DNA of 64,000 bases, taken from Tigriopus japonicus (Eukaryota > Arthropoda > Copepoda > Harpacticoida > Harpacticidae). Location of the stretch: assembly GCA_010645155.1 (NCBI GenBank), contig CM021316.1, positions 5,910,954 to 5,974,953 of the forward strand. The letters are read 5' to 3'. The translations under genes were made by a program, and so were the position numbers. How positions within the stretch are numbered: the stretch's first letter is position 1; the number at the start of each line of letters is the position of its first letter. Below are positions 13,201 to 26,020 of this stretch, in pieces. The notes beneath the pieces were generated by a model. It was not told the DNA's origin and did no database searches. It was given only the letters and a program-made list of their open reading frames with translations.

Positions 13201-13986
13201 TGGGAGGTCATTACAAACCGAGTTCGGGATTCTTGAACATTGGGCACAACTCAATGGGATCGTTCCCTGTTCAAATAAGCTCCTTTTAAACTTAAGCCCT
13301 CTTGTTGACAATGTTTATACTTTACCTGAATTTGTGACTCCTCCATAAAGTGAGTGAGATTTCTTTGGTTTGCCGTGGATTGCAAAATAATCTTGTTGAT
13401 TTGATTGGCGAATCTATTTGGGATAATATTGGCCAAATCGTTGGCGTTTTCTTCACTAACTGGCAATTGCGAGCTCAATCGCCCTTCATTATTGCACTCG
13501 TCCTAAAAAAATCCCCAAAGTATCACCAGTTAATGATATATGTTGAGAGATAATCAGACACAGAAAGTAGCTCTCACCTCTGAACAGCAATCCACGACGC
13601 CATCCATTTGCCAAATCTCAAAGATCCTGTTCCGCCATCGAGCTTTGCTCGCCTCTGTGCAATCCGTTTCTTGTTGCACAAAGTTTTGCAAAATGGTCGT
13701 CCCATTAGCCAGTCTCCAGGTCATGCAGGCATTCCATCCTGTGAGCTCATAGAGCACTGCATCTTCAGGACATCTGGTGGGTAGTCCTAAGTAAAAAAGT
13801 GCATGTTAAAAACCGCCAAACAAACTGAATACGAGGACTATTACCTTTGAAAACAACGCATTGCCAACACTTGAGAACGTTGGTGGAGGATAAGGACAAA
13901 TCTTGGGCTTGGGTGTGAACGAGGCTCAAAACCAACCAGAGAGAGATCGTGGCCCCAAAAGAGGCCATTATGTGCTTGATCACCAT
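10290..13986 (-). CDS. Secreted multidomain protein: Ly6-like domain, EB/EGF-like cysteine repeats, two FAMeT-type domains
   Basis: Nine exons in coding order: 13986-13845, 13786-13578, 13502-13326, 13266-12064, 11993-11656, 11577-11291, 11219-10933, 10865-10567 and 10449-10290. They join to 1033 residues. ATG 13986 starts a short basic stretch and a hydrophobic signal peptide (ISLWLVLSLVHTQA); ATG 13968 is an alternative start. Residues ~40-121 look like a Ly6/uPAR three-finger fold (CWQC at the start, CCSEDECN at the end). A long exon carries about five EB-like cassettes (C-QC-DGF, CRDPI) and then an acidic Ser/Thr-rich linker. Two related halves follow, each with a WIP start, a YIGFW or FLGFW core and a VSW-D...IGF end. 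This matches farnesoic acid O-methyltransferase-type (Methyltransf_FA) domains, split by another EB cassette. No hydrophobic C-terminal anchor is seen, so secretion is inferred. The FAMeT domain name does not prove enzyme activity. The function is unknown. Confidence 0.85.
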
Positions 13987-16900
13987 CTTACCTCTGGCAC
14001 TGCCAATGCCGGACTGATCATCCACCGCAAAGGACACCTCATTATCATCGTTACGGGCGACAAAAAAAGAGCTCTCGTGATTTCGTCGATCGCGACCTGA
14101 ACCAAAGCACTTCCATAGAGTGAAAGAAGTGGAAGGAGAAGAAGAAGAAGAAGGAGGTGGTAATGATGGTTCCGAAAGGAAAACTTCTCATTGAGCTTCT
14201 CGCCGGGACTCCGTTAGAGTTACGACATGCCGACCGACAAGACATCCATAAAGGTTCTGTACCTTAGCACCTTAGTAGAGTACTCCATCATCGTTTTTAG
14301 CGCAAGTGCAGAAATGGGCGCTCCCCTTCGGTCGTCGTGCAAGAACAATGAATGTCTCTTTGAAATTGGAGGAAATGTGTAAAATCGAAGATCAAGGTTA
14401 ATTGGCTTCGATGCAGGAGTAGCCAGCCAGCCGACAATAACTGCATATTTGACACGGAATATAAAGGACTCAATCTGGACGGCGACCTTGTTTCAATTTT
14501 TTTCGCCTGTGTCAAAAAACATACGTTTTGGGGCCTCTTGAAGACAAGGCCTTCCTCGATTTCACTCAGGTGTAAGGTGTAAATAGGTTGAAAACTATGA
14601 CAATTATCAGGAAACAAATGTCGGTTTCGTCTGGATGGTTGCTTTGAAACTTGTTGGTCCTGCTTCTTTCATTTTGCCCACTGTAATTTTCAGTTATACA
14701 TCGAGTTTTCATCTCAACGAAAAAAGCAATAGTAGCTCCACTGTTTAAAAGAAAAGAACGAAAATTGTCATTTTTTAAAGCTGAAAACGAAAGAAGATTT
14801 GTCCATTGAACCAAATCGTGCGGATGAGTATTAGTCTTCGAGAAAGTTTTACACCCGTTTATCAAAAGTTTCACTCAGTAGGAAGGCATCACGATTCAGA
14901 AATCAATAATTTGCAATCACGAGGATTAAACAGAGGGAACCATTAATTACCAAAGTTGAATACTCAGGGGCGAAATTGCATACAGATATACTTTGACTCT
15001 GGAAGAAACGCAACTGAAATCTAGAGCACTAAAATTACAAGAGCACGAGCATGAGATTGATTGTTTTCACTTAGAGTCAATATCTCCTCAGGATTCGAGC
15101 AGAAAAAGGATTGCCCACGAAAAAGTGCAGTGCTTGGGAGGCCAGGCATACTTATTTTCAGAACATCATAGATTGATTAATTACATATATTTCAATTTTG
15201 ACGGAGCTCAAAAGTGCTCTCTGGAAAGGAGATGTTGTCAATGTGACAACCACACAAAGGATTGCTTATGTTCTTTGGAGTGCAGCACTTGCCCGGAAAA
15301 GTTGTGTCACCTCAAAAATCAGACCTGTGTTTCTGCACTGTTTAGCTGGAAAAACTGGAAAATGACGTTTTACTTAAACTACAGTAGTTTTAGAAAAAAG
15401 TCATTTTTGACTCCAACATCCTTCCTTCAACTTATGATATCCCAAATATTTTGCATACCTCAAAATTATAGATAAACAATCTAAATGGGTGAAATGCTAA
15501 AATTTGGTATATTTTTCTATGGAGCCAGGTGAAGACCATGTCAAGGATCTTGATGTTATGTCTGAAAAAACTGAGCAAACAAAGCGTGCGACGATCAACC
15601 AGGGCTACTTACATCCGTCAACACTCTCAAAATCATAGTGCTCTACTCAAATCAATGAAAGCACACGTGCCCAAGGGAGAGGTGAAACGAAAGCTAACTA
15701 ACGCCGAAAGTGTTGGCCAAAACTAGCTTGCTACCGGTCTCAGGAAGAATGTGACTAGAACTGAATTCACCCTTTAACTTATATTATTAATGTGATATAC
15801 AATGGAAAACAAAGAATTTGAACATTGAATGAGTGGCTCAGATTTTTATCTCGACACATTTTTCTAATTTCGGTTTTGTTCCGCTTAATCGAAACTGAAA
15901 TAGGTAGCATTCAGGTCATTACCAGTTGGTGGGGTCTGGTTTTCGTTTTCCTCAATTCAGCTTTATATTTCCAACCAAAGTTCACCAAAAGTAAGATAGA
16001 TGAGCTTAAGCATGGTTCAGTCAAATTTTTAGAGCGTGGGATCAACCCACAAGAAGCACACGTCTTTGTGATCTGAGTTGTGGACTTGTGGTTTCGTGTC
16101 AAAGTACAAAGTTGGATTTTTGTATGCAAACCTTTGAAAAGAAATTCCGAGTTTTTTGGGTTTCTATTGGGTTCTCTAACATGGCATTAGTCATTTATGT
16201 CTGTAATTTATTAGACTTCGCATTAATTCCGTAATAAAATAGTTCCTTTCAATAATTATTACACAAAAAAGAACAATGGCATTACTCATCACAATTGCTT
16301 TTGAAGTGTGCAACAATCACTTTTTTTAACTTGGTGTTATTAGGAAAGAACGTGGACACAAAAAATACTTGTGGATGACGAATTGAGTAGTGTAGTAGTA
16401 GACACAAGCTTTTTGCCAAGCGACCATGTCACAAGGATTCAAAGGTCAAAACGGTTTGATGAAACATTTTCCATTGCAAATTAGGTAAAAAAATGTGCTT
16501 TAAGATTTAAAAAACAGTAAGACAATACAAGCCAAATCAAAACAGGTGGTAGCAATATATTCAATGCTTGGATGGAGCCAAAAACCTGAAGGTAAAATAT
16601 TAAAAAAATTGGCCAAGTTCAAAAAGAATTGCAAGTACGAAAAGGGCTAGCGAAGCGTTGGACATCATGTTTACTCATACCCATAGTAAGTATGGGTATG
16701 GTAAGCATAGCATATGGGTATAGTAGCATAGTAAGGACCCATAGTAGAGAATAATTTCACAATTGCAAATGTGTGAACGCAACAAGAGATATTTCTTCTG
16801 GTATTTATTAAATCACAAAAGTTAAAACGTAAAGGTCATGATGACCAATTTTACTCATTACACAGACATCTTTTACAGAAAGGGCTGCATTAAAATTATG

Positions 16901-17224
16901 TTATTACAAACAATGCCCATACTACGGCCGTAATGCTCTTGAGAAAAGAAATTGTATCTGAAAAGTTATTGCACATTTCATTTTTGGGGTTCTAAATTGA
17001 AAATTGGTGGAATGAAAAGGTTTGTATGGACTTTTGAGACTCATTTAATTATAAAGATAAGGTGATTAAAGTAAAAGTGAGACACAAATTATCACCTAAA
17101 GCCATAGGGCTTGCTTTCAAGAGAGAATAGTTCTTCATTAGGTTGCATTTGGATTTTAGACGATGAAGAGAGGACAATCGAAAAAAAACTTTCTCGGTTG
17201 GTTATTTATTTGCAAAAAGCCTTA
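13987..17224. other. Intergenic stretch, no defended gene
   Basis: This presumably includes the 5' region of the Ly6-FAMeT gene (13987-14300). Open frames at 14993-15475 (plus; Cys-rich in its second half) and 15529-15726 (plus; basic) lack recognisable domains, splice context or a partner exon, so I do not call them genes. At 16673-16750 there is a short imperfect repeat of catagtaagtatgggta-like words. Confidence 0.45.
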
Positions 17225-18296
17225 ACTACACACGGTGTGTATTTTAACTCAAAAAGTAACTTTTAAGTTCCAAAATATTTTGGGACCACTTTTGAGATGT
17301 TAATGCAATACTGCATATGTATTCGAATTCTGTTAATTAGGTCACGGAAAAAATACGTTATAAGGTCACTTAAAACGTACTTAGAAATAACTGCTTGAAC
17401 ATTTTCTTCAATCAAATTCTCAAGAAGTCTTATGGGTGTGTCTACCCAAGGAAATCGAAAGACATGGAAGCCTCCGCTCAGGCGTTCAGTTGTGGATTTT
17501 TTATAAATCGAATTCCATGCAAGTAAATGACTTTGTTTTGATAAGAATGATTAAACAATCATATAAGGATGTCGTTTGCTGAATTTCAGCATGATATGTT
17601 CCCCTGTTCACGAATAACAACGTTTCGAAATTTGCTACAATGGCAATACATACGCGCGGAAACGAGAGAAAAATTGACCGGCTTACAATCGTCCTTTTGG
17701 ACGATTGTAGGTGCAAATCGTGGAAATGTTCAATCGGAAGAGCGCCTTATGCTCTATGCTTCAAATTACTCTAACTGCCACAAATTTCAGTCGATCAAGT
17801 TGAAATTAAGCATGTGAGCTTTGCATTACCAATCAAACACTTGGTTTGATAAGATTTTTCTCTTTCTAACACAGATTTCGAAAAATGGCTTTTGCCTGTG
17901 GCCGAGGCATCCAGGTGTTTAGTGATCCTTGGTCTACCTCAATTTTTGTCGAAATCAACTTAGCAGTTTGTCTAAATTATTGCAATGACCCTCTTGTTTG
18001 GTCCTTCGAGAATGCCGATCAAAAAGTCTTCTGAAAAGAGATCCGCGAAATAGATTTCCAAAATATTTGAGAACAACACTGCTCTTTGTACATTTATGAC
18101 TTTGGTCAAATTGATTTTTCAACTACTTATTTTTGAGTCCGTTTTAAGTAACATATTAGTGTTTTTGCCCGTGACCTATTTCACCGTATTCAAATAAATG
18201 TTTAGCATTGCATTCACATCTCAAAAGTGGTCTCAAAAGTTGAGAAAAAAAAATTTGAAAATGACTTTTTGAAGTCCGAAACACACCGTGTGCAGT
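17225..18296. mobile_element. Non-autonomous DNA transposon with ~85-bp terminal inverted repeats and TA target
   Basis: The left end, actacacacggtgtgt (17225), is inverted at the right end, the complement of actgcacacggtgtgt ending at 18296. Similarity continues inward to about 17310 and 18204, where both arms read accacttttgagatgt. Both sides are preceded by TA, as expected for Tc1/mariner-type insertion. The interior holds one 82-residue open frame (17569-17817) with no recognisable transposase motif. Confidence 0.75.
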
Positions 18297-19238
18297 TAGT
18301 TGATTATTCAGAAAAATATGGATATTAAGGGGTAAAAACGGAAGAGAGTGGGTTAAATGGTTGGGTAATTTGGGAAGGATATAAATCGAGTTCGTGAACT
18401 TTCTTATCGACGTTAACTCTCTTGTTTCTTAAGGAAGTGTCACGGAAAAGGCATCATTTCTTTTATTTTGGTCTGCTTTATGGTCACTGAATCTAAAGAT
18501 CTCTCTTCCAAGTTTTTTTTCATAAACATCAAGTCCAAACCAAAAACACACCTCATTTATCGGAAAAACCTTGACATCAAACAGCTCTGAATTTTTTACG
18601 GGTTTTCACTCTATATCAATTTCAAAACATATTCACCAACCCGGTGCCCTAACAAAATTTTCTCGCTCATTTTAAGTTCTTTCGATTCCAATGGGAATGT
18701 TAGTCACCCTGGTTGTTTGTCTTTGCGCTGGCTTGACTAAGAAGAAATATGTGTGTTGTGTTCTCTCTCACTGTTTCTTCTCGCTTGGCAAGCTGACCGT
18801 TCTCCTCTTCCTCGTCCTCCTCCTCTCCAGCCTAGAGAAGGAAGCTCCTCCACCATTTCATCTGAACTCGGACACCACCACCATCAAGATCATCATCATC
18901 ATGGACACCTTTCTTGCGGCCTCTCGTCCCGTGCAGACTTTCAAGTGAATGGAAAAGTCGCGGCTAGTTGTTTGGACTGAGATTTCGTCCACCTTGCCAA
19001 CCAATCTTGGCCAGCCAATTTCGACGTCAACATCGTAGGCCCACACACGCGTACACACAGTACATATAGTACAATCACGCTCACACGGCGTAAAAAAGAC
19101 AGTTCTCTCCCATGAAAAAGTACGTACGTGGTTCATGTGTGATTCTCATACCGTCTTCACAAAGTCCATGGGCGTCTCAATGACCTCCTTCTCATAATCA
19201 TCGTTATTGGCTCGATTTTTTGACCTTGCCGGTTCAAG
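18297..19238. other. Upstream region of MED12
   Basis: This is non-coding as far as can be seen. It becomes C/T-rich and then has CAC/ATC runs near 18880-18905. The MED12 promoter and 5' leader must lie here, but no TATA or initiator could be fixed. Short upstream frames such as 18691-18948 are dominated by low-complexity sequence. Confidence 0.4.
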
Positions 19239-22200
19239 ATGCCGGTTCGTTTGGAGAGCGAGGCCAAGCGGTCTTTGCGACCGGGTGGGACCAGGCTGGG
19301 TTCATCCGCTCCCAATTTGGCCGGTGGATTGCCGGGTTCGTCTTCCGGAGGGTCTGCCATGGGCGGGGTCGCGGGCTTTGCTTCCCCTCATGGCACCACG
19401 CCCTCCAGTGGAGGGGTGGGTGTGATGGGTCGAGGTCCCGGGGGCGGGTTGGGTCCGCCCGATGTGTACCCGCAAGACCCCAATCAGAAGGAGGATGAAC
19501 TGACGGCGGTCCACGTGAAACAAGGCTTTACCCAAGGTTATGCCACCTTAGTGAGCGAGGAGTATTCCTCGGCCATTTGTGGCGGTCGACATAGCAACTT
19601 TATGCAAGCCATGTCTTCTACCAAGGTCTTGGCCGACTTAAAGGCCATTGCGGCCAAGAAAGAGGAACAGAATACGTTGAGTGACTCGGGCAAGAAGCGA
19701 CAGACCTTGAACACGCGAGATTTTTGGCTCGTCACTCAGAAGAACAAACCGGGTGCGGACAATTGGTTCAATGATTTACGCGGAGGAAAGCCTTTGTCGG
19801 CTTTAGCCAAGTGTGTGCCCGTGTTCAATAAGAAAGAAGAACTGTTGCCCGCCTTGATTGAAAAGAAAGTCCCTTTTAATCGGGCCGTGTGGTTTTTTAA
19901 AATGACGTCGGGGTACGCGTTGGCTTTGTCCGAGGTGAATAAACCGAAAAAGCGACAGCTTATGGATCCCAGCATTGAATGGACCCAAGCGTTGGTCCGG
20001 TTCCTGAAAGAGCAACTGGTGGAGATTTCTACAATGCTTCAATCGAGCTCAAGCTCGTCTACCAACATTGGAATGGGTAAGGAGACTAAAGAGTAAAATA
20101 CTAGTCAGACCATTAACAAAATAAAAAATGTTCTTCTAGGAGTGGTGGACGAATTCAAGCCGGAGAATGCCCAATGCTACAAGTATTGGACTTATATGAC
20201 TCAGTTATGCGAGGTCATGTTTCACCAAGGGCTCTTGGATCGACAAGACTTTCTGACGTGGGTGGTTGATTGTGTGGAAAAGTGTCGAGGTCCCAATGAC
20301 CCCATCATCCGATTGGTCTTGCCTATTGTGCTCCAGTACACCAAAGATATCGTCAAATCCGAGCTTCTAAGTCGTCGATTGGCCTACCAATGTGCCAAGA
20401 AAATCACCTACCTCGTCAATGACACAGAGGCCATGAATAACTTGTCCACTCTTACTGCTCAGGATAATGGAGGTGCTCCGCCCGTGATTGCCGCCTTCAT
20501 GGAATTGGTCAACGATGTCGACACGCGATTCGTCATTTTGGGCATGTCATCCGTGGTCCAAACTATTGCCTTGGAGTGTCCATCGGCTTTAGTTTGGAAC
20601 TACTTTGGGGAGAACAAATCGCCCTCGTACCTCATGGGCTCGCCCCTGGATCACTTGCCCAATTGCACACCCTCAGGTCTGCCCATGATGCCTCCGGGCT
20701 CTGGAACTCAAGCCGCCCGACTCCGGATTAAACAAGCCGAAATGTTGATTCGGGAACGATCCATCGCATCCGAAGGTAAATTCCCGTTTGAAAGATCAAA
20801 AACCTCCTGGTTGTAATTTGTTATTTTGTTCATTGCAGTCAAGTGGTCCGAGGATTTTGCCCAATCACCTTCTCGAGATGTGAACGCGATTCTCTCAATC
20901 CTCGAAGAACTCGACACCTTTGTGTTGTTTGACAAGATTGATACTTCTTCGCATTTCATCGACGTTCTTTACAATCGAATCTTTCCCACTCACACGGACA
21001 ATCCTATCCCGGATATGACCATAGTTCATTCACTTTGCCATTGGGCTGTTACTTCTCAAAGATCCGGGGAACATCGGGCTTTCGTTGTAGCCATGCTATT
21101 GGACAAACGACAAGCCTTGTTGTCACCGGACGTTGAAGATGACCGGGAAGACGATGAGGAGACCTATTATTCCTCTGAACCACCCGTTTTCCAGGCTCAT
21201 CTCTTCCAGTATCTGGATCATGATGCACCCACCATTACAGAGGATCGACAAGAGTTTTCCAACTTGGTTCTCCTTTTCTTTGAGCTCATTTGTCATGACG
21301 TCTTCTCCCACGACTATTACCTATGTCAACTGATCTCGAGAGGAGATCTGAGCCAAACTCCAACCGATTCGAAAGACGAGAAAAACGAAGAGGGCGACGG
21401 CTCGTTTGAAGACAGTAAAATCAACGATGACTTGGCAAACCTTCTCAATCAAATCAAGGAGGGCAATCAACTGGAAGGTCCTTATTCTCCACCTCCTCCC
21501 CCACCCCCAAAATCATTGGCGGTCAAAGGTGACTTAGATATCGCTCGGCGATGTCGTCATTGGCAATATTGCTATCATTTTCCACTCCCCAGCAACGAGT
21601 CCTCGATTCATGATGCCAATCAGAGGCATGTCTTACTCTATGGAACTGGGAAGGGCAAGGACGAGGTCTCCAAGAATGTGAAGCGCCTATCAAAAGATAT
21701 TACCAAACTTTTCAGCAAGAAATTCAGTATTGACGTGTCAGAAGGTGGAAAAGTGAAAAAGCATACGAAGAACGAATCCTCGTACAAGGATGTGGTAACG
21801 AGCTTTCAGAGCTTGTCATATTACGACCAACACGCAGTTACCCATCAATGTGGTCAAACGGTCGTGGAGATGATCATAGCTTTTGCCCACACGCAGGCCA
21901 ATTATTTACCCGTGACAGAATATGTCTCATTTCTCATGGACTTGACTGGATTGGCCCTCAACATTCAAGAGATTCTGGATTGGAGCATGCAGATCCTGAA
22001 GGAGCTCCCAAGTGTTGAGTTGCAACTTCATGAGCGACGGTCAACCTTGACCCGGAACTACACTTCATCATTAGCTTTGTGTTTGGTGGGCGTTCTGCGC
22101 AGATATCACTCAGTATTAATGTTGAACCCAAGTGATGTGGCTTTCATTTTCGATCAACTTTCGAAAATTGCTCCCTTAAGTAAACTCACCAACGGAGATG

Positions 22201-25200
22201 GGTCCGGGGACAAGAAGGGATTCGATTGCACGTCAGCCGAGTGGTGCATCCTTGCTTACATGTACGACCTGTCCACAATCTGTCCAACCTTAAAGTCTAA
22301 AGAGAAGATCCACGAGCTCAAACGCCAGTTCTCACCGCAAACTGACGCCTCAGAATCGTCTCTCACTCTCACGGATCGTCGGTTTGGCATCGACTATGTT
22401 CTAAACCCCAAGAAACCTGTGGATCCCTTGACGATCAAGAACCTCATTGAGAGCCCTCAGCATCAGTACAATCTAGTGTGCAACGTGCTAATGGAAGTGT
22501 GTGAGTGTACGGACCAAGAGAAGCTCAACGATATCGCTACTTTGTGTTGTGAGTTTACGTCGCAATGTTACTCGCTCTCCTCGGAATGGTTGGGAGCTTT
22601 TGCCGCTCTTTGCAACTCCGGAAACAACACTGGGTATATTGATCTGGTCAATCAGGTCTATGAGTCAGATACGCCCATCGATAAACAATTGGGTGTGTTT
22701 GCCGCCATTCTGATTGCCCGCCATTGCTTCCACCTTCAGGCTTTTGTCATCAATGTGGCAATTCCTTCGCTCCTTCAAGCTTGGGAAGAGGTGAAAGAGA
22801 AATCCCTAACCAAAGAGACGGAAAGAGGAGCAAGATTGAGTTGTCAATTGCTCTTGAAACTTTTTGAATCCGTCGATATATATCAGCCCACTATTCATTT
22901 TAACTCCAATCAGAGTACCTCGTCATGCCACTCGAAGCAAGCAGCTCACCCTTCCGGAATCTACAGCAGTTGCGACCGACATTTATTGTCATCAGCTCAT
23001 CGGAATATGACTGTTGGTGCAATTATTGCTGTTCTCAAAGGTATTCTCGTCCTCGGAGATGCCGAGGAAGATAAAGGCAGCGAGAGTAGCAAAAAATACG
23101 GTGATAGTGATTACCGTAACTTGGGCCTCTCCGGGATGCGAGGTGCTCGAATGGAAAATGCCAGCTTATCCCAGTTTGCCCGATATACTCTCAAGCAGAT
23201 CAGTCAACAAGATTGGGTTCACGACCGTTGTCGACAGACTCCGGAGCAGACTTTACTGAAGAATGGCATTCTCTTGGATCCCATGTTGAGTCCAAAGCAA
23301 GCCCAGAAGCTTCTCAGACTGATTTGCTATCCCGCAGAGTATCCCAATACGGAGTTAAACTTGTCAGACCCGCAAGAGCCCAAGATGATCGTGTCCAAGA
23401 TATTGCACAACCTTGATGAGTGGAACCTTCGAATCTCAGCTATCGAAATACGTCTCATGTATCATCAACTGTCTTCCAATGGCAATAACGCGTCAGATCT
23501 GAATCGATGGCTCGAGAACTCTGCAAACGCCATCGTGGAATCCTTTGATTTTGGAGCTCAATCAAAAAAGGATTTGGATGCGAAGCCTTCCGAGAGCTCA
23601 AAGTCCTCCCCACGGAAATCACACCTCCCTGGTGGCCGATCTAAAATCCGCAAGCATTGCTTCATTTGGATGGTCCCTTATCTGGTGAAGTACCTGAAAT
23701 TCCTGCAGAGTCGAGTACTCAAAGTCAGCACCACAGTTCTGGAAGAGACCAATTGGTCTCGTGCCACGAAACATCACTCCAAGGACAGCAGTGAGGGCAC
23801 CAGATTCTGTTACCAGCCTTTCCTCCACCTCGTGCTCACTTGCATCCGGGAATTGGATGCCGACAGCAAAGACAAGAAGGACAAATCTGACAAGGAAGAA
23901 CAAAAAGAACATTTGCTTCATGCTCTTCATGGACAGCTTTCGACTTACTTGTGCTTTAACAAGAACGAAAAGATCTATCAATATGATGATCCAATGGCCA
24001 GGAAGACCATGCTAGACTCCCTCCGTTTGAGGTTTAGTCTAGTAGGCGGAATGTTCGAGAGTATTTGTAGGAACGTTAATTTCACTCAAGAGTGGAGCAC
24101 ACTCCTCGTACAACTCATGTCTCGAGGTGTGGTTTCATTGGCCAATAATTCGGAACTCTTCACGGTCGCTCTGGATATGTTGGCAACTCTGATCCATTCC
24201 ACTTTGGTTTATGACAAGGATGCTAGCGTATCTGAGCGATCCGATGAAGGTCGGAAACATCATGCCTATCACACATTGGTAAAGAAACTCAAAAAGGAGA
24301 TTGGAGAGAATAATTGTGCTAGCATGAAGATCCTACGCCAACTTCTTCCTTTCCCGAAAGTGGTCATTGAAGCCTTGGTTTGTGAGCCATTTGGCAACGT
24401 AACAGATGGAAAGGGAAATCGTGTCAAGGGCCTTAATTGCGACAAGAAACAGGGAATGCAAGTGGCCGATAAGCAAAAGATCAATCCCTGGGATATGCTT
24501 GAAGGTCACCGGAATCCTGCCCCTCTTTCGTGGACCTGGTTTGGTGCACTGAAGCACGAGCGCAAGCCTTTGAAATGTGAAGAGAACTTTTACGAACTCA
24601 AATTTGCCAAGGACAGCTTCGAGCATCCCAAATCTTACTATCTCGATCCACCTCCCCTCCCCGATGAAGATTTGGAACCCCCGCCCAAAGAAACCAAGAA
24701 TCCAACCGACAAGGTCAACATGCCAGTGCCTAATATGGGTCCTGGACCCCATAATAATGGTATGCGTATGGGTAACATGATGAACCGGCCCATGATGAAC
24801 ATGGCTGGTTATCCATTCCCTCGAGGAAGGATGGATCCGAGCTTTATGAATCCTGGTGCACGGATGACAAATCCACGCATGATGGGACCCATGGGAGGCA
24901 TGGTACACAATCAAATGAATCCCGGCATGAACTATCAAAACCCCAGCAACAATATGATGGGCCACAACGGCAATTGGGACACCATGAACCGTATGAACAC
25001 CTCAAATGCCCCCAATAACTTCATGCCCAACCCTAATTTCAATTCAGGCGGGCCAATGACCATGAACAATGTAGGACCAGGTGTTAGCCCGGGTGCCGGA
25101 ATGGGTGGAGTCAACCAAGTGGCCCCAGGAGGGGTGGTTGGTGGCGGCGGGGGTGGTATGATGAACTCGCATCGCTTCCAAGGTCCTACCAATGGGAATT

Positions 25201-25877
25201 CGAAGCAAGTTCTTCAAATGATGATCCGTGCCCGTCACAATCCGACCAGTCATTTCAATCAGTACAACAATCCCGGAGCTCCTGCCCCTCCTCAACAGAC
25301 CAGCAGCAACATGGGAGGCAACCAGTTCTTCCAACCACGTCAGGGAGGCTTTTCTATGCGGGGATCCACCCCTCGAATGCACCATCAAGGCAACACCATG
25401 TTCCAAGGACAAGTGAGCAATGCAGGCAATGCCATGAGCATGGCTGGCGGCTCCGTGCAACCGCAACAACCCCCAGCTTATGGTCAGCAGAATACCATGT
25501 CGCAGTACAACAATTTTGGTAACCCTATGGGCAATATGAATAACCAGTTCATGATGCGCCAGGGTCAAACCCCGGGCTCAATGTACGGAAATAACTCGGG
25601 CAACATGATGGGTCGAAGCGGTATGATCAATCAACCTCAGCAGGGCAACGGATTTCCCGTCAGAGGTCAGTTCATGCCCAATCAAGGCATGGTGAGTGGA
25701 AACGCCTACCGCCAAGCTGTCCCGCCCAATAGCCAAGGCATGGGCATGCGTATGCAGCAGCAACAGCCTCAACATGGGATGCAGAACCCGCAGATGATGG
25801 CTCAAATGCAACGGGGTGGGAATAATCAAACGAATAATCCACAAATGAATTACCCGCAACAAAACCGGTTTCAATAA
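19239..25877 (+). CDS. MED12: Mediator complex subunit 12 (kinase module)
   Basis: MED12 activates cyclin C-CDK8 and tethers the kinase module to Mediator to control RNA polymerase II. Exons 19239-20076, 20140-20775 and 20839-25877 join to 2170 residues, close to the human ~2177. After a Gly/Ser-rich start, residues ~71-81 read LGPPDVYPQDP, followed by DELTAVHVKQGF. This is the conserved N-terminal segment that activates CDK8; the Leu and Gly at the positions often mutated in human tumours are kept. The Med12 core (FWLVTQ, DWF-like, EWTQ) follows. LCHWAV at ~557 corresponds to the LCEWAV domain. The last ~380 residues are rich in Met, Asn, Gly, Pro and Gln, corresponding to the PQL/opa-like tail but with Met prominent. 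A poly(A) signal lies 138 bases past the stop. The first two introns are 63 bp each. Drosophila kohtalo is the orthologue. Confidence 0.96.
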
Positions 25878-26014
25878 GCCCAACTGACGATACTCCCATA
25901 GCTTATTTAATAGATATCTTCCCCTCTGCAACCGTCGTGTTATTACTCTCATATTTGCACTATCATCATATCGATTAGTGACTATTATTAACAATATCGA
26001 ATCTGTCTGTTCAG

Positions 26015-26020
26015 AATAAA
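26015..26020 (+). terminator. Poly(A) signal of MED12
   Basis: A canonical AATAAA lies 138 bases after the MED12 stop codon, on the coding strand. Confidence 0.6.

Noticed and set aside
18691..18980. Hydrophobic and His-rich frames upstream of MED12
   Set aside because: Driven by C/T-rich and CAC/ATC low-complexity leader sequence; no homology recognised.
25044..25994. His/Ile-rich minus-strand frames opposite MED12
   Set aside because: Antisense shadows of the Met/Gly/Asn-rich MED12 tail.
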